From positions 1-48,324 of the forward strand of contig JACIYN010000074.1 of assembly GCA_014359885.1 (NCBI GenBank): DNA of 48,324 nucleotides. Direction: 5' to 3'. The stretch comes from Desulfacinum sp. Lineage in GTDB: Bacteria; Desulfobacterota; Syntrophobacteria; Syntrophobacterales; DSM-9756. The notes below the pieces were generated by a model. The model was not told where the DNA came from. It searched no databases and saw only the letters and a program-made list of their open reading frames with translations. A program made the translations under genes and the position numbers. This document shows positions 35,232 through 43,794 of this stretch, one piece after another (position 1 is the stretch's first letter; each line of letters begins with the position of its first letter).

Positions 35232-37487
35232 TTACTGGCGATGCGTTTTGTCCTTCCATCTGAGTCCGATCACGGCCAAGACGAAAGAGGCCACGGCTAG
35301 CGCCGAAATGGTCGCCACGTTCACCCCCAGCCCAGCTTCCACCTGAACGAGAGCTTGTACCTTCGGGGAAAACAGACTCTTCATGGCGTCAAAGGCGGAG
35401 AAAGCAAGGACCGATCCCCGAGCGACGGCTTTCTGAAGGTGGCCCAAGGTGACCACAAAGTTGGAAAAAATAACTTGAGGAATCAAAAGGACGGGAACGA
35501 TCGCCACGGCCTTGTCGCTGGAATTGACCATGGTGCTCACTGCCAATCCCATGGTGGCGGCCGAAACGGCCGTGAGAACGACGACGCCAAGGCGTTGAAC
35601 GAAAGGACCATCCCAGGAACAGAGCACCGTCACAATGCCCAGGAGAAAGATGCACTGGAGAACGCAAAGAAGGCTCAAAGGAAATAATTTGCTCATCAGG
35701 TATGGAAAAATCCCCAGGCCTACGGAACGTTCCCGCATATAGATAGGAAGTTCCTTGACGATTTCCCGGGTGGAATTCAGACAGCCGCACCAGATGGCCG
35801 ACAGGACCACCATGAACGCCACCTGGGACTCCCCGAGGACTTGGGCGTCCAGCGGGCCTGAGATGTCAAAGACCAGGCCGATGAGCACAGCGATGATCGG
35901 CGCTTGGGCAAGCAGGAGAAGGGAATTGCGCCGATCGCTCAGAAGAATGTCCATATATCGGAGGACCAATGTGCGGAATTGGAGCAATCCGGTGCCGAAT
36001 CTCGGAGGAGAACGACGGACTGACAAGGGAATCTCCCTGGGAGGGTCCTCCCGAACCGTAGTGTAGCGGCGGCCCACAAACTCATCAAAAAGCTCCGATT
36101 TCCGGTACTTTTCGGCCAAAGGCTCCGCCGGATGTGCCTCCAAAGTGTCGTAAACTTCCGTTAGTCGGGAAACTCCGAAATAGGCCAAAGCTTCCTTCGG
36201 AGGCCCGAAATAGATGATGCGGCCTTTGTGCACGAGAAGGACCAGATGGCACGTATCGATGTTTTCCAGGGTGTGGGTCACGCAGACAATGGTCTTCTTC
36301 TCGGCGGCCAGTTCGGCGAAAAGCTGCATCATCTTTTTGTCGGTGCCGGCGTCTAACCCGCTTGTCACCTCGTCCAAAAAGAGGAGGCTCGGATTTGCGA
36401 TGAGCTCGGATGCCAGGCTCACACGTTTTAGTTGACCGCCGCTCAAAGGGGTGGGCGTGTCGATGGCGCTGGATGCCTTTTCACTCAGCCCCAGCCGTTG
36501 GAGAACCCGGGTAGTGTGTTGCTCGATCTCCTCCCGTGCCGTGTCTCCGGGCAATCTCAATCGACCTGCGTAATAAAGAGCTTTGCGGACCTGAATCTTG
36601 CGGTGGACGATGTCTTGCTGGGGCACGTAACCCATGTTTGTGCGAAAGAGATCCATGGAGGAATAGAAATCGACCCCGTTGTAATAGAGCTGCCCGAAAC
36701 CAGCAGGGCGTCGTCCGCTCAAGGCATCCAGAAGCGTCGATTTCCCGGAGCCGCTGGCTCCAAAGATCACCACAAACTCACCAGGAGCGATGACGAGGTG
36801 CACATCGTCCAAAAGACGCTTAGAACGGCCGCTGCTTCGATCTTTCACCTCGGTTCCCAACCCGTGCGCTTCGATGCGAATCCGATTAAGCTCGTCCAGC
36901 GGTTCCAGTGTTTCGCCTGTAAAAACATAGACGAGGCTTCCGACCTGGATCCTGTCTCCCTTTTCGATCGACCGAGCTTCTGTCAGCCTTTGCCCGTTGA
37001 CGAATGTCCCGTTGGTACTGTGTAAGTCTTTGAGAATGACGCGACCGTCGTGCCAAACCATCTCTGCGTGCCGTCTGGAGATCAAGGGCGATGGAATGAA
37101 AAAATCACAGGTGGGCAGTCTGCCGATCACCAGACGTCTGGAAACCATGCTCTGGGTGTCCGCACTTCGACCGCTTTGAGGCTCTTTCCCGCCAATGTTG
37201 CTTTGATGAATTCTGACTTGAAAAACGGCGGTGCCGAAAACCACCCAGTCACCGTCCTGAAGTCGGTGTCGTCCTGCCAAGGGGATCCCATTGACCGTAA
37301 TGGGAGCATCGGATACAGGCTCAATGGCAAAACCGTCATCCTCTTTGATCAGCCGGGCATGCTCCGGCTGGATTCCCTCGCCCGGCAAAGACAACCCCGT
37401 TGAGCTACCCACGGCAAGAATGCGATTTTCGACAAAAGAGGCCGATGCGACATGGCGTCTGCGGACGGTTAAAAAGTGGAGCTCCAT
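35232..37487 (-). CDS. FHA-domain ABC transporter (ABCG-like fusion)
   Basis: The 751-residue protein has two FHA domains (about residues 20-95 and 115-190; the second reads IGRLPTCDFFIPSPLISRRH and LHSTNGTFVNG). An ABC ATPase follows with Walker A GASGSGKST at 243-251, signature LSGGQLKR and Walker B LLFLDEVTSGLD. A C-terminal ABC-2-type membrane domain with about six hydrophobic segments comes last. FHA-ABC-membrane fusions resemble eukaryotic ABCG half-transporters and some bacterial ones regulated by Ser/Thr kinases. The substrate is unknown. It is the first gene of the minus-strand cluster, with GGAG upstream, and the kinase gene follows 10 bases later, a strong hint of phospho-dependent control. 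Confidence 0.93.
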   Translation of the reverse strand: MELHFLTVRRRHVASASFVENRILAVGSSTGLSLPGEGIQPEHARLIKEDDGFAIEPVSDAPITVNGIPLAGRHRLQDGDWVVFGTAVFQVRIHQSNIGGKEPQSGRSADTQSMVSRRLVIGRLPTCDFFIPSPLISRRHAEMVWHDGRVILKDLHSTNGTFVNGQRLTEARSIEKGDRIQVGSLVYVFTGETLEPLDELNRIRIEAHGLGTEVKDRSSGRSKRLLDDVHLVIAPGEFVVIFGASGSGKSTLLDALSGRRPAGFGQLYYNGVDFYSSMDLFRTNMGYVPQQDIVHRKIQVRKALYYAGRLRLPGDTAREEIEQHTTRVLQRLGLSEKASSAIDTPTPLSGGQLKRVSLASELIANPSLLFLDEVTSGLDAGTDKKMMQLFAELAAEKKTIVCVTHTLENIDTCHLVLLVHKGRIIYFGPPKEALAYFGVSRLTEVYDTLEAHPAEPLAEKYRKSELFDEFVGRRYTTVREDPPREIPLSVRRSPPRFGTGLLQFRTLVLRYMDILLSDRRNSLLLLAQAPIIAVLIGLVFDISGPLDAQVLGESQVAFMVVLSAIWCGCLNSTREIVKELPIYMRERSVGLGIFPYLMSKLFPLSLLCVLQCIFLLGIVTVLCSWDGPFVQRLGVVVLTAVSAATMGLAVSTMVNSSDKAVAIVPVLLIPQVIFSNFVVTLGHLQKAVARGSVLAFSAFDAMKSLFSPKVQALVQVEAGLGVNVATISALAVASFVLAVIGLRWKDKTHRQ

Positions 37488-37724
37488 TGACAGTCTCCAC
37501 CACGGATCTCAGTGTAGGCGTGTGGGCAAAATCACAACGTTCTTTCAAAGGAGAACATATTATTGTATGTTTTTTCTCACTCCAGCTGCCGGATGTCAAG
37601 GGAGATCTAAGGTGGACCCCATTGTCAAGACAACGTTTGGAGAAATTTAAGGTGTTGTCTCGGTTCTAGACGCGCCCGCTTCCTGTTCCCTTCGTCTCTG
37701 GTCTCGGATTGAGTACCCGGCCTT

Positions 37725-38306
37725 TCAATTTGCCCGAAGGGACGTCCCCTTGCCAGAAAACCGAGTCGCGGAGGGGCGCCGAGAATGGGCCCAACCGATG
37801 AAGCGATCCCGCGCGCCGATGTGACGTGGAGCCGATGCCCAGGCCAGGCAGGCCACGGGACGCTCCTTTGTGTATACGATGTACTTAAGGTGTTCGCCCA
37901 CCGGTTGGGTGTAGCCCGGGTAGTGGGACTGCTCGATCAGGCCGTTGAACAGCTTTTCATCCGGGCTCCGGCGTACCTGGCGAAACTCTAAAGGGGCAAT
38001 CTCTGAGAGTCTTGCGACAAAGAGACTTTCCTCAATGTGAACCGGCGCGGGTTTTTTGCGTTTGGCCAGGGGATTGGCCGGTGAGCACTTCTTTTCCGGC
38101 AGGCGGATGAGCCCGGCCCGGTGCAGCTCAAGCATCAAGGAGCGGCATACCATGTCCCGGAGCCGGCCGTTGGGCTGGACCCAGTTCCATGCCCGGCACA
38201 GCTTCTTTGACAACCGCCTTCGGCTGTCGCCGGGATTTTCGGCGATCAGTTACTTGATGAAGGCAATGCCCTCTTCGCTGACGGTCTTTACGCGATACGT
38301 AAACAT
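37725..38306 (-). pseudogene. DUF4338 (DruA-like) gene, broken
   Basis: From ATG 38306 the minus strand reads MFTYRVKTVSEEGIAFIK and then TAA, and the same frame continues LIAENPGDSRRRLSKKLCRA. It goes on through EIAPLEFRQVRRSPDEKLFN, EQSHYPGYTQPVGEHL and VACLAWASAPRHIGARDRFI before losing similarity. This order of motifs matches the DUF4338 domain, present in Druantia DruA and in many IS-associated genes. An in-frame stop at codon 19 and a diverged C-terminus (after FIGW) mark it as a pseudogene. It lies next to IS66-type genes and was probably mobilised with them. Confidence 0.75.
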
Positions 38307-38342
38307 GGCTGCCTGATATCACAGGCGAGCATGGAACGATAG

Positions 38343-38687
38343 TTATTTTTTCACCGGCCGCCACGGCGGCTGCCCCTTCACCGGGGATCGGTTCCAGAGC
38401 CGTGAGTGCAGCTCATCAACGGCCAGCTCGCGCACCGGAGCGCCCCGCGGCCACCAGGCAAAGCGGCCCTTGGACAGTCGCTTCTGACAAAGCCAAAAAC
38501 CCTGGCCGTCGTAGACGAGAGCCTTAATGGTGGTGGCCTTCTTGTTACGAAAGAAGAAAAGATACCCGGAGAAAGGATCCTCTTCCAGAACCTTCCGGCA
38601 GACTGCCGCCAGACCGTCGATACCCTTTCGAAAATCCACCGGCTCAACGGCCACCTGGATGAGCATCTTGGGGATGAGCTGGATCAT
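38343..38687 (-). CDS. tnpB: IS66-family accessory protein TnpB
   Basis: The 114-residue product reads VAVEPVDFRKGIDGLAAVCR near the start, then DPFSGYLFFFRNKKATTIK and ALVYDGQGFWLCQKRLSKGR. These are signature stretches of the IS66 ORF2/TnpB family (PF05717), needed for transposition of IS66 elements. The length is normal. The ATG at 38687 overlaps the stop of the upstream tnpA-like gene (38684-38687). No tnpC gene for the main DDE transposase follows; instead the broken DUF4338 gene does. Confidence 0.9.
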   Translation of the reverse strand: MIQLIPKMLIQVAVEPVDFRKGIDGLAAVCRKVLEEDPFSGYLFFFRNKKATTIKALVYDGQGFWLCQKRLSKGRFAWWPRGAPVRELAVDELHSRLWNRSPVKGQPPWRPVKK

Positions 38688-39073
38688 GAGCACTTCGAGA
38701 ACAGCCGGGCAAGCTTCATCAGCTCCCGGGTACCTGCACCCTGCACGCTCAGGGTGCCGTTGCGGTGATGGATCTCGATGGTGAGGCCACATTCCGGCCG
38801 GGATCCGATAAATCCCAGATCGATGAATTGTGCGGCCGGTCGGCAGGGCTCCGGACGTCTCTGGGCGACTCGCTGTTTGAGCTTCGTATAATCGAGGCCC
38901 AGGGATCTGGCTATGCGGTTCAAACAGTAGGCGGGATAAAGGTATGCCGCCGCCTCCCACAACGACTCCGGGATCCTGGGGCGTCCATTACGGTTGCTGC
39001 GCCACTTTCCAAAGCGCTCCTGGACTTGTTCCAAGCTGACGGATTGCTGATCGGTAAGCCGCCTCGCCTCCAT
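38684..39073 (-). CDS. IS66-associated helix-turn-helix protein (TnpA-like)
   Basis: The 129-residue product has a helical N-terminus (EARRLTDQQSVSLEQVQERF), a helix-turn-helix-like segment SLWEAAAYLYPAYCLNRIAR with SLGLDYTKLKQRV (about residues 38-70), and a C-terminal part IEIHHRNGTLSVQGAGTREL. It resembles the short DNA-binding protein encoded upstream of tnpB in IS66-type elements. It overlaps tnpB by 4 bases. The pair is intact, but the element lacks tnpC, so it is probably immobile on its own. Confidence 0.75.
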   Translation of the reverse strand: MEARRLTDQQSVSLEQVQERFGKWRSNRNGRPRIPESLWEAAAYLYPAYCLNRIARSLGLDYTKLKQRVAQRRPEPCRPAAQFIDLGFIGSRPECGLTIEIHHRNGTLSVQGAGTRELMKLARLFSKCS

Positions 39074-39278
39074 GGGTCATCATCCTTGCTAAAGTTGATG
39101 ACCCACTGTAGCTCACCCGCAATTACGTTGCATGCACGCTTGCCGAAGCGACACTGCGAAAGGGCGGGCGTGGAGGGAAATTGCGGATGGCTCCTCCACC
39201 CGGTTGTTATTGGGTGGGGCGGGCGTTAGTTTAAGACCGACGATACGATCGGTGGCTTACCGCGAGAAAGGTGAATCC

Positions 39279-39725
39279 ATGGGCAGATATCTTGATTTGG
39301 TGGTTCGGGAGGCCGGTCCGGATGCATCGGGGCCGAGCCTGGAGGTGCGGGTGTCGGCGGAAGGGATGGAAGACGGGGCGATGCTGGCCGTTTGCAGCAG
39401 CCTGGAGGAGCTTTCCCGCCTGGTGGATTCTTTGAAGCATGAAGCGGACCGGCTGGTGGAGAAGGCAGCCGCGGCCTTGCGGGAACTGGAGACCCAAGCG
39501 AAGGGAGAAGAGGACGTGACGCCGGAAGAGGTCTGGAGACGCATGGAAGCGGCCCCGAGTGACGAGGAGATGTTTCGCTATTTCAACTCCTTGTCGGAGG
39601 AAAGGAGGCGGGAGGCGGCCGAATATATCCTGACCCACGTGAGCATGTTCAAGGGACGCGGGCCCGTCTTTGCCGAGCACTACAATATCGTGGAACACAC
39701 GTTGGACGAGGAGAAGATGCTTTAG
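39279..39725 (+). CDS. Hypothetical protein with coiled-coil region, 148 aa
   Basis: The acidic product has an N-terminal beta-rich part (YLDLVVREAGPDASGPSLEV), then a heptad-patterned helix (LSRLVDSLKHEADRLVEKAA and onward, about residues 50-85) and an EDVTPEEVWRRMEAAPSDEE segment. No family is recognised. The ATG at 39279 follows GAAAGGTG, a plausible ribosome binding site. It is on the plus strand, divergent from the IS66 genes, and ends about 80 bases before the SRP RNA, which is convergent on the minus strand. Confidence 0.65.
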   Translation: MGRYLDLVVREAGPDASGPSLEVRVSAEGMEDGAMLAVCSSLEELSRLVDSLKHEADRLVEKAAAALRELETQAKGEEDVTPEEVWRRMEAAPSDEEMFRYFNSLSEERRREAAEYILTHVSMFKGRGPVFAEHYNIVEHTLDEEKML

Positions 39726-39805
39726 CGGGGCAGGGGCCCAAAAAGACCCTTGGCCGTGCACCCCTTGTCGAACCGGCCGGTGTCGATCCGCCATCCCTGC
39801 GGGTC

Positions 39806-39910
39806 TTGGCCAGGGTAAACCACGACACAGACCGCAATGCTTACCGCTGCTTCCTTCCGGACCTGACGGGGTTCACATCCGTCTGTTGCGCGGTGTCCGA
39901 CCGACGCCGC
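39806..39910 (-). ncRNA. ffs: Signal recognition particle RNA (4.5S type)
   Basis: The minus strand holds the conserved apical hairpin GTCAGGTCCGGAAGGAAGCA with its GGAA tetraloop, the site that binds Ffh. Flanking arms pair as in 4.5S RNA: ACAGAC (about 39872-39877) with GTCTGT (about 39827-39832), and CCGCG with CGTGG outside it. The ends are approximate (about 100 nt). It targets nascent membrane and secreted proteins with Ffh. Confidence 0.92.
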
Positions 39911-40307
39911 AGAGCGAAACGGATCGTCCTGGCACGAGCCCTCCAAGGGGGATTCAGCCCCGCTGAGCGGATTTCGGGTTCAGGGAACCGCTAGCTCCCC
40001 GCCTAGCACGACCAAGGGCGAAGGATGATCCTTCTTGACGATCCATGCCCGGGCAGGAGCTTGCCGCTCTCCACCCGAAGCGTGGCGAAGGATAGCAGAA
40101 ACGGGGAGGCAATTCAACGCCATTCCTCGGACCATCGCCTTGAGCCCTCCGGACGTATACAGCAATCCCCCTCGCCCCCCCTTTGAAAAAGAGGGGAAAG
40201 CCCGGCTCGGGTTATGGGCCGCTCCGGCCAAGCCCCCAATCGAACCTTCAATAGCAAGACGCACCCCATCCCCATACCCCTCTATCCCTCTACCCCACCC
40301 ATCCCCC

Positions 40308-40356
40308 ATCACTCATCACCCATCACTCATCACTCATCACCCATCACGGATCACGG
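40308..40356 (-). repeat. Heptamer tandem repeat (ATCACNN), copy 2
   Basis: Seven ATCACNN units, read on the plus strand as ATCACTC/ATCACCC/ATCACGG, follow a pyrimidine-rich stretch (CCATACCCCTCTATCCCTC). On the minus strand this is the same arrangement as copy 1 (GAGTGAT units next to GGGGTAGAGGGATA). It overlaps the stop codon of the TraB-like gene. Confidence 0.9.
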
Positions 40357-41062
40357 ATCCATCCAGTAACAGACGAGCGGGCTGCAGGTCCCGGAGGCGT
40401 TGGGCGAGGGTGGGAGGAGATGCCGCGGGGAGCAGATGCTCCCAGCCGCCCAGGTAGACCAGCCGTGCGGGTTCCCATACCCGGAGGATGGCACGGACCT
40501 GGGTCTCCAGGTGCCGCTCCCGTTCTTCCAATAAGTCGTCGTCGGCCGGTGGCCGGGTCTTTGGGGAGGGAAAGAGCCCGCCGTTTTGCAACGCCCATGC
40601 GGCCCGACGGTATTGTGCCTCCGCCCACGGCGTTTCATCGGATGGCAGGGAAAGAAGAGCGCCCACGTTTGCCGGAGACAGGAGTTCGGGCCAGTGGCAA
40701 ATCAACGCCCGGCTGAACCGGGAGCTGTCCACCGGGTGGCAGGGAAGAGCGAAAAGGGCGCAGTGGGTCCGGGCGGCCCGCCATTCGTAGGGCAGGGCGA
40801 TCTGCAGGAAAAGACGGCGGACCTGGGGATGGGCGTAGGCTTGGGCCGCGGGGATGCCAAGTCGCCGCGATGCGACAGCGATGCTACTTCGAAGTCTGGC
40901 CATGAGGAAGCGGCGGTGGCGCATCCGAAACCGGAGGGCGAAGGGGCTTACTTCCACCGCCACCAAGTCGGGTTTGAGCGCCCCTAAGATCTCGACGGTT
41001 CGCCGGTAGCCCCGGGGATCCCCATGGCAGGCGCCCAGCAGGATGATCCGAGCCTGCGGCAC
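40337..41062 (-). CDS. TraB/PrgY-like hypothetical protein
   Basis: The roughly 241-residue product begins ARIILLGACHGDPRGYRRTV and continues LKPDLVAVEVSPFALRFRMR, then near the end EERERHLETQVRAILRVWEP and LVYLGGWEHLL. The GxxHxD-like start, the 'DLVAVEVSP' strand and the late ER-x(n)-GGWEH segment resemble the TraB/GumN/PrgY fold family, which has metal-binding conserved His and Glu residues. The assignment is tentative. The start is uncertain: GTG 41062 avoids overlap with the HAD gene, while ATG 41125 would overlap it by 59 bases; neither has a clear ribosome binding site. The last residues and stop codon (DGSVIRDG) come from heptamer repeat copy 2. Confidence 0.5.
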   Translation of the reverse strand: MPQARIILLGACHGDPRGYRRTVEILGALKPDLVAVEVSPFALRFRMRHRRFLMARLRSSIAVASRRLGIPAAQAYAHPQVRRLFLQIALPYEWRAARTHCALFALPCHPVDSSRFSRALICHWPELLSPANVGALLSLPSDETPWAEAQYRRAAWALQNGGLFPSPKTRPPADDDLLEERERHLETQVRAILRVWEPARLVYLGGWEHLLPAASPPTLAQRLRDLQPARLLLDGSVIRDG

Positions 41063-41066
41063 CGTT

Positions 41067-41753
41067 TCAGGGGTCGCCGAGGGACGGGGAAAGCCATCGC
41101 CGGATGTCCCGGAAGGAGTCCGCATGGATGTGCGCCGTGAGTTCGGGGTTCTTGTAGGCGGCGAAGATCACCCCCGTGTTCTCGGCCAGGAGGGCGTCCA
41201 CCTGGGAATCGCCGATGAAGAGCACCTGTCGCGGAGGCACCCCGAAAGCCTGCAGGATCTTTTCCATGGATTCGGGATGCGGCTTGGGCCGGTTCACGTC
41301 CGCCGCCGTCACGACCAAATCGAAATACTCCCTCAGCCCGAAGGATTCCAAAAGCTGGGGCGTAGAAACCGTCCGGTTGGTGGCCAGGGCAATGCGGCAC
41401 CGCGGCCTCAGAAACGCCAGAAACTCCTCCAGGCCGGGTTCCTTGCGAAGGTATTTGTTGAAGATCCGGAAATCGATCTTCTGGCAAAACCGCCAGGCCT
41501 CCTCCAGCTCGGGACCGGGGCCCAAGAGGTATTCCAGGGATTCCCGGGCCGAATGCATATGGATGAAATCCTGCTGCTGCGGTCGGACTCCGGGACGGCC
41601 GAACCGGGTGAGGATGTGGTTGTAGAACTGGACGTTGGCCTCGCGGGAGTCGAAGAGAACTCCGTCGCAGTCGAAGACCACCGCCCTGGGACTGCCGGGT
41701 TCGAAGATGAGGTCGGTCCGGTGGGGCGTCTGCAGGGGTGCGGAATCGTTCAT
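41067..41753 (-). CDS. HAD-superfamily hydrolase (phosphoglycolate-phosphatase-like)
   Basis: The 228-residue phosphatase has all four HAD motifs: AVVFDCDGVLFDS (nucleophile Asp and acid/base Asp, about residues 24-36), ATNR (motif II), NRPKPHPES (motif III) and LFIGDSQVD (motif IV). A helical cap lies between motifs I and II. Phosphoglycolate or a similar small phosphate ester is the likely substrate, but this cannot be settled from sequence alone. The ATG at 41753 has an AAAGGG-like ribosome binding site. It is divergent from nadB, 153 bases away, and precedes the TraB-like gene. Confidence 0.88.
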   Translation of the reverse strand: MNDSAPLQTPHRTDLIFEPGSPRAVVFDCDGVLFDSREANVQFYNHILTRFGRPGVRPQQQDFIHMHSARESLEYLLGPGPELEEAWRFCQKIDFRIFNKYLRKEPGLEEFLAFLRPRCRIALATNRTVSTPQLLESFGLREYFDLVVTAADVNRPKPHPESMEKILQAFGVPPRQVLFIGDSQVDALLAENTGVIFAAYKNPELTAHIHADSFRDIRRWLSPSLGDP

Positions 41754-41906
41754 AAACCCTTTCGCTTTCCGTTGTTGGGCGTCACCATATTTTCGTTGAG
41801 CTTCCAATGCTTTACAGCTGACCCTTAATCGAATAGAGTCCACCGTGTCAAGCAGGCGCGTGGATGGAGCTTTGTCGGGACTCTTCACAGGGAAAGGCAG
41901 AGATTC

Positions 41907-43586
41907 ATGGAACATCGTTTCGATTTCCTGGTCATCGGAAGCGGCATCGCCGGGTTGACCTTCGCGCTCAAGGTGGCCAAGCATGCCACGGTGGCCATCG
42001 TCACCAAAAAGGACAAGCTGGAGACAAGCACCAACTACGCCCAAGGCGGAATCGCTTCGGCTCTGGGGCCTGACGACTCTTTCCAGTTGCATATCGAGGA
42101 CACCCTGACGGCCGGAGACGGTCTGTGCAAGCCCGAGGTGGTGGAGCTGGTGGTGCGTTCGGCTCCCGAGCGGATCCACGAGCTGGCCCAGGTGGGTGTG
42201 CCCTTTTCGCCGGGCCGCTCCCAGGCGTGCCCCTTTGACCTGGGGCGCGAAGGCGGGCACAGCCGCAACCGAATCGTCCATGCGGAGGACATGACGGGGC
42301 AGGCCATCGAGCGGGTCCTCATCGAGGCGGTGGAATCCCATCCCAACGTGTCCATTTTTGAAAACCATCTGGCTCTGGACCTCATCATCCAGCACGACGC
42401 CATCCGGGTGGGGTCCGTGCCGGTGGAGCAGCACCAGTATTGCTGGGGGGCTTATGTGCTGGACACGGAAAGCGGCACGGTGCACACCTTCGCGGCCCAC
42501 GCCACGCTGCTGTGCACCGGCGGGGCCGGCAAGGTCTATCTGTACACCAGCAACCCCGACGTGGCCACGGGAGACGGTCTGGCCATGGCCTACCGGGCCG
42601 GCGCCCGACTGGCCAACCTGGAATTCGTCCAGTTCCACCCCACCTGCCTGTACCATCCGCACGCCAAGAATTTTCTGATTTCGGAAGCGGTGCGGGGCGA
42701 AGGCGGGCGCCTCATCGACAAGCGCGGAAACGCCTTCATGGAAAAGTACCATCCGCTCAAGGACTTAGCCTTCCGGGACGTGGTGGCCCGCGCCATCGAT
42801 ACGGAAATGAAGCGCACAGGCGATGACTGCGTCTATTTGGATATCAGCCACCGGGACGCGGAATTCCTGAAGAAGCGCTTCCCCAATATCTACAAGAAGT
42901 GCCTGAGCCTGGGGATCGACATCACCAAGGATCCCATCCCGGTGGTTCCCGCGGCCCATTACATGTGCGGGGGGATCGTGACGGACCTGTGGGCCCAGAC
43001 GTCCATTGCCAACCTGTATGCCATCGGGGAATGCGCCTGCACGGGTCTGCACGGAGCCAACCGCCTGGCCAGCAATTCCCTCCTGGAAGCGGCCGTCTTT
43101 TCCCATCGGGGCGCGGTGCACTGCACCGAGAACATTCAGCAGTGGCGAAAGCGTCCTTACCCGGACATTCCCGGCTGGCCCAAGGAATTGTCGACGGGAA
43201 ACGGCAGTCAGAGCGAGATGATTCTCATCTCCCACAACTGGGACGTGATCCGCCGGCTCATGTGGAACTACGTGGGGATCGTGCGCACCGACAAACGGCT
43301 CAAGCTGGCCGGCCAGCACATTGCCCAGATCCGCATGGAGATTCGCGAGCATCTTCCCAACATCCCCTTGAATACGGATCTGGTGGAGCTGCAGAACCTG
43401 GCTCTGGTGGCGGAACTGATCGTCCGGTGTGCCCTGATGCGCAAGGAAAGCCGGGGGCTCCACTACAACCTGGACCATCCCCGGAAGGACGATGTCAACT
43501 GGAAAAGGGATACGGTGATCGCCAAATGGCGGGAGCCCCGCATCCCCCTGCTGGGGGTTCCGCGGGGGCTGGACGGCGGGGAGTGA
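41907..43586 (+). CDS. nadB: L-aspartate oxidase
   Basis: The 559-residue flavoenzyme oxidises L-aspartate to iminoaspartate, the first step of de novo NAD synthesis. It has the FAD-binding LVIGSGIAGLTFALKVA near the N-terminus, STNYAQGGIASALG, and substrate-site elements such as GGHSRNRIVHAEDMTGQ. Later come HPTCLYHPHAKNFLISEAVRGEGG, HYMCGGI and the C-terminal CTGLHGANRLASNSLLE. The C-terminal helical domain (RIMWNYVGIVR-type) is present. Length is normal, slightly long. It is close in family to succinate dehydrogenase flavoproteins, but the RNRIVHAEDMTG and YAQGGIA motifs fit NadB. No nadA or nadC lies beside it; the gene stands alone between divergent and convergent neighbours. Confidence 0.93.
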   Translation: MEHRFDFLVIGSGIAGLTFALKVAKHATVAIVTKKDKLETSTNYAQGGIASALGPDDSFQLHIEDTLTAGDGLCKPEVVELVVRSAPERIHELAQVGVPFSPGRSQACPFDLGREGGHSRNRIVHAEDMTGQAIERVLIEAVESHPNVSIFENHLALDLIIQHDAIRVGSVPVEQHQYCWGAYVLDTESGTVHTFAAHATLLCTGGAGKVYLYTSNPDVATGDGLAMAYRAGARLANLEFVQFHPTCLYHPHAKNFLISEAVRGEGGRLIDKRGNAFMEKYHPLKDLAFRDVVARAIDTEMKRTGDDCVYLDISHRDAEFLKKRFPNIYKKCLSLGIDITKDPIPVVPAAHYMCGGIVTDLWAQTSIANLYAIGECACTGLHGANRLASNSLLEAAVFSHRGAVHCTENIQQWRKRPYPDIPGWPKELSTGNGSQSEMILISHNWDVIRRLMWNYVGIVRTDKRLKLAGQHIAQIRMEIREHLPNIPLNTDLVELQNLALVAELIVRCALMRKESRGLHYNLDHPRKDDVNWKRDTVIAKWREPRIPLLGVPRGLDGGE

Positions 43587-43669
43587 AGATCGGGACGAGA
43601 TTTGCCGGTGTCCCGGAATGGCGTTCTGTTGGCGCGTGGTATCGGGATCTTCTCAGAGGTCGCTATGAA

Positions 43670-43699
43670 TGTAGGGGCGAAAGATTTTTCGCCCCTACA
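43670..43699. repeat. Dispersed palindrome, copy 4 (GATT loop)
   Basis: TGTAGGGGCGAAA and its reverse complement flank GATT. This copy differs from the others in the innermost pairs (AAA/TTT instead of AAT/ATT), again with complementarity preserved. It lies between the converging nadB and membrane-protein genes. Confidence 0.88.
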
Positions 43700-43794
43700 G
43701 CGTTGCGCCACCTCATGGCGCCGGCGTGTAGGAAGGTCTGATTCTTTTTTGCGGTTTCGCGCCTTGGCGTGCAGCAATGCCGTGCCACGCACGG

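Noticed and set aside
37603..37660. TGGACCCCATTGTCAAGACA near 37611, resembling a transposon end
   Set aside because: No matching inverted end or transposase of that family was found nearby, so it stays a resemblance.
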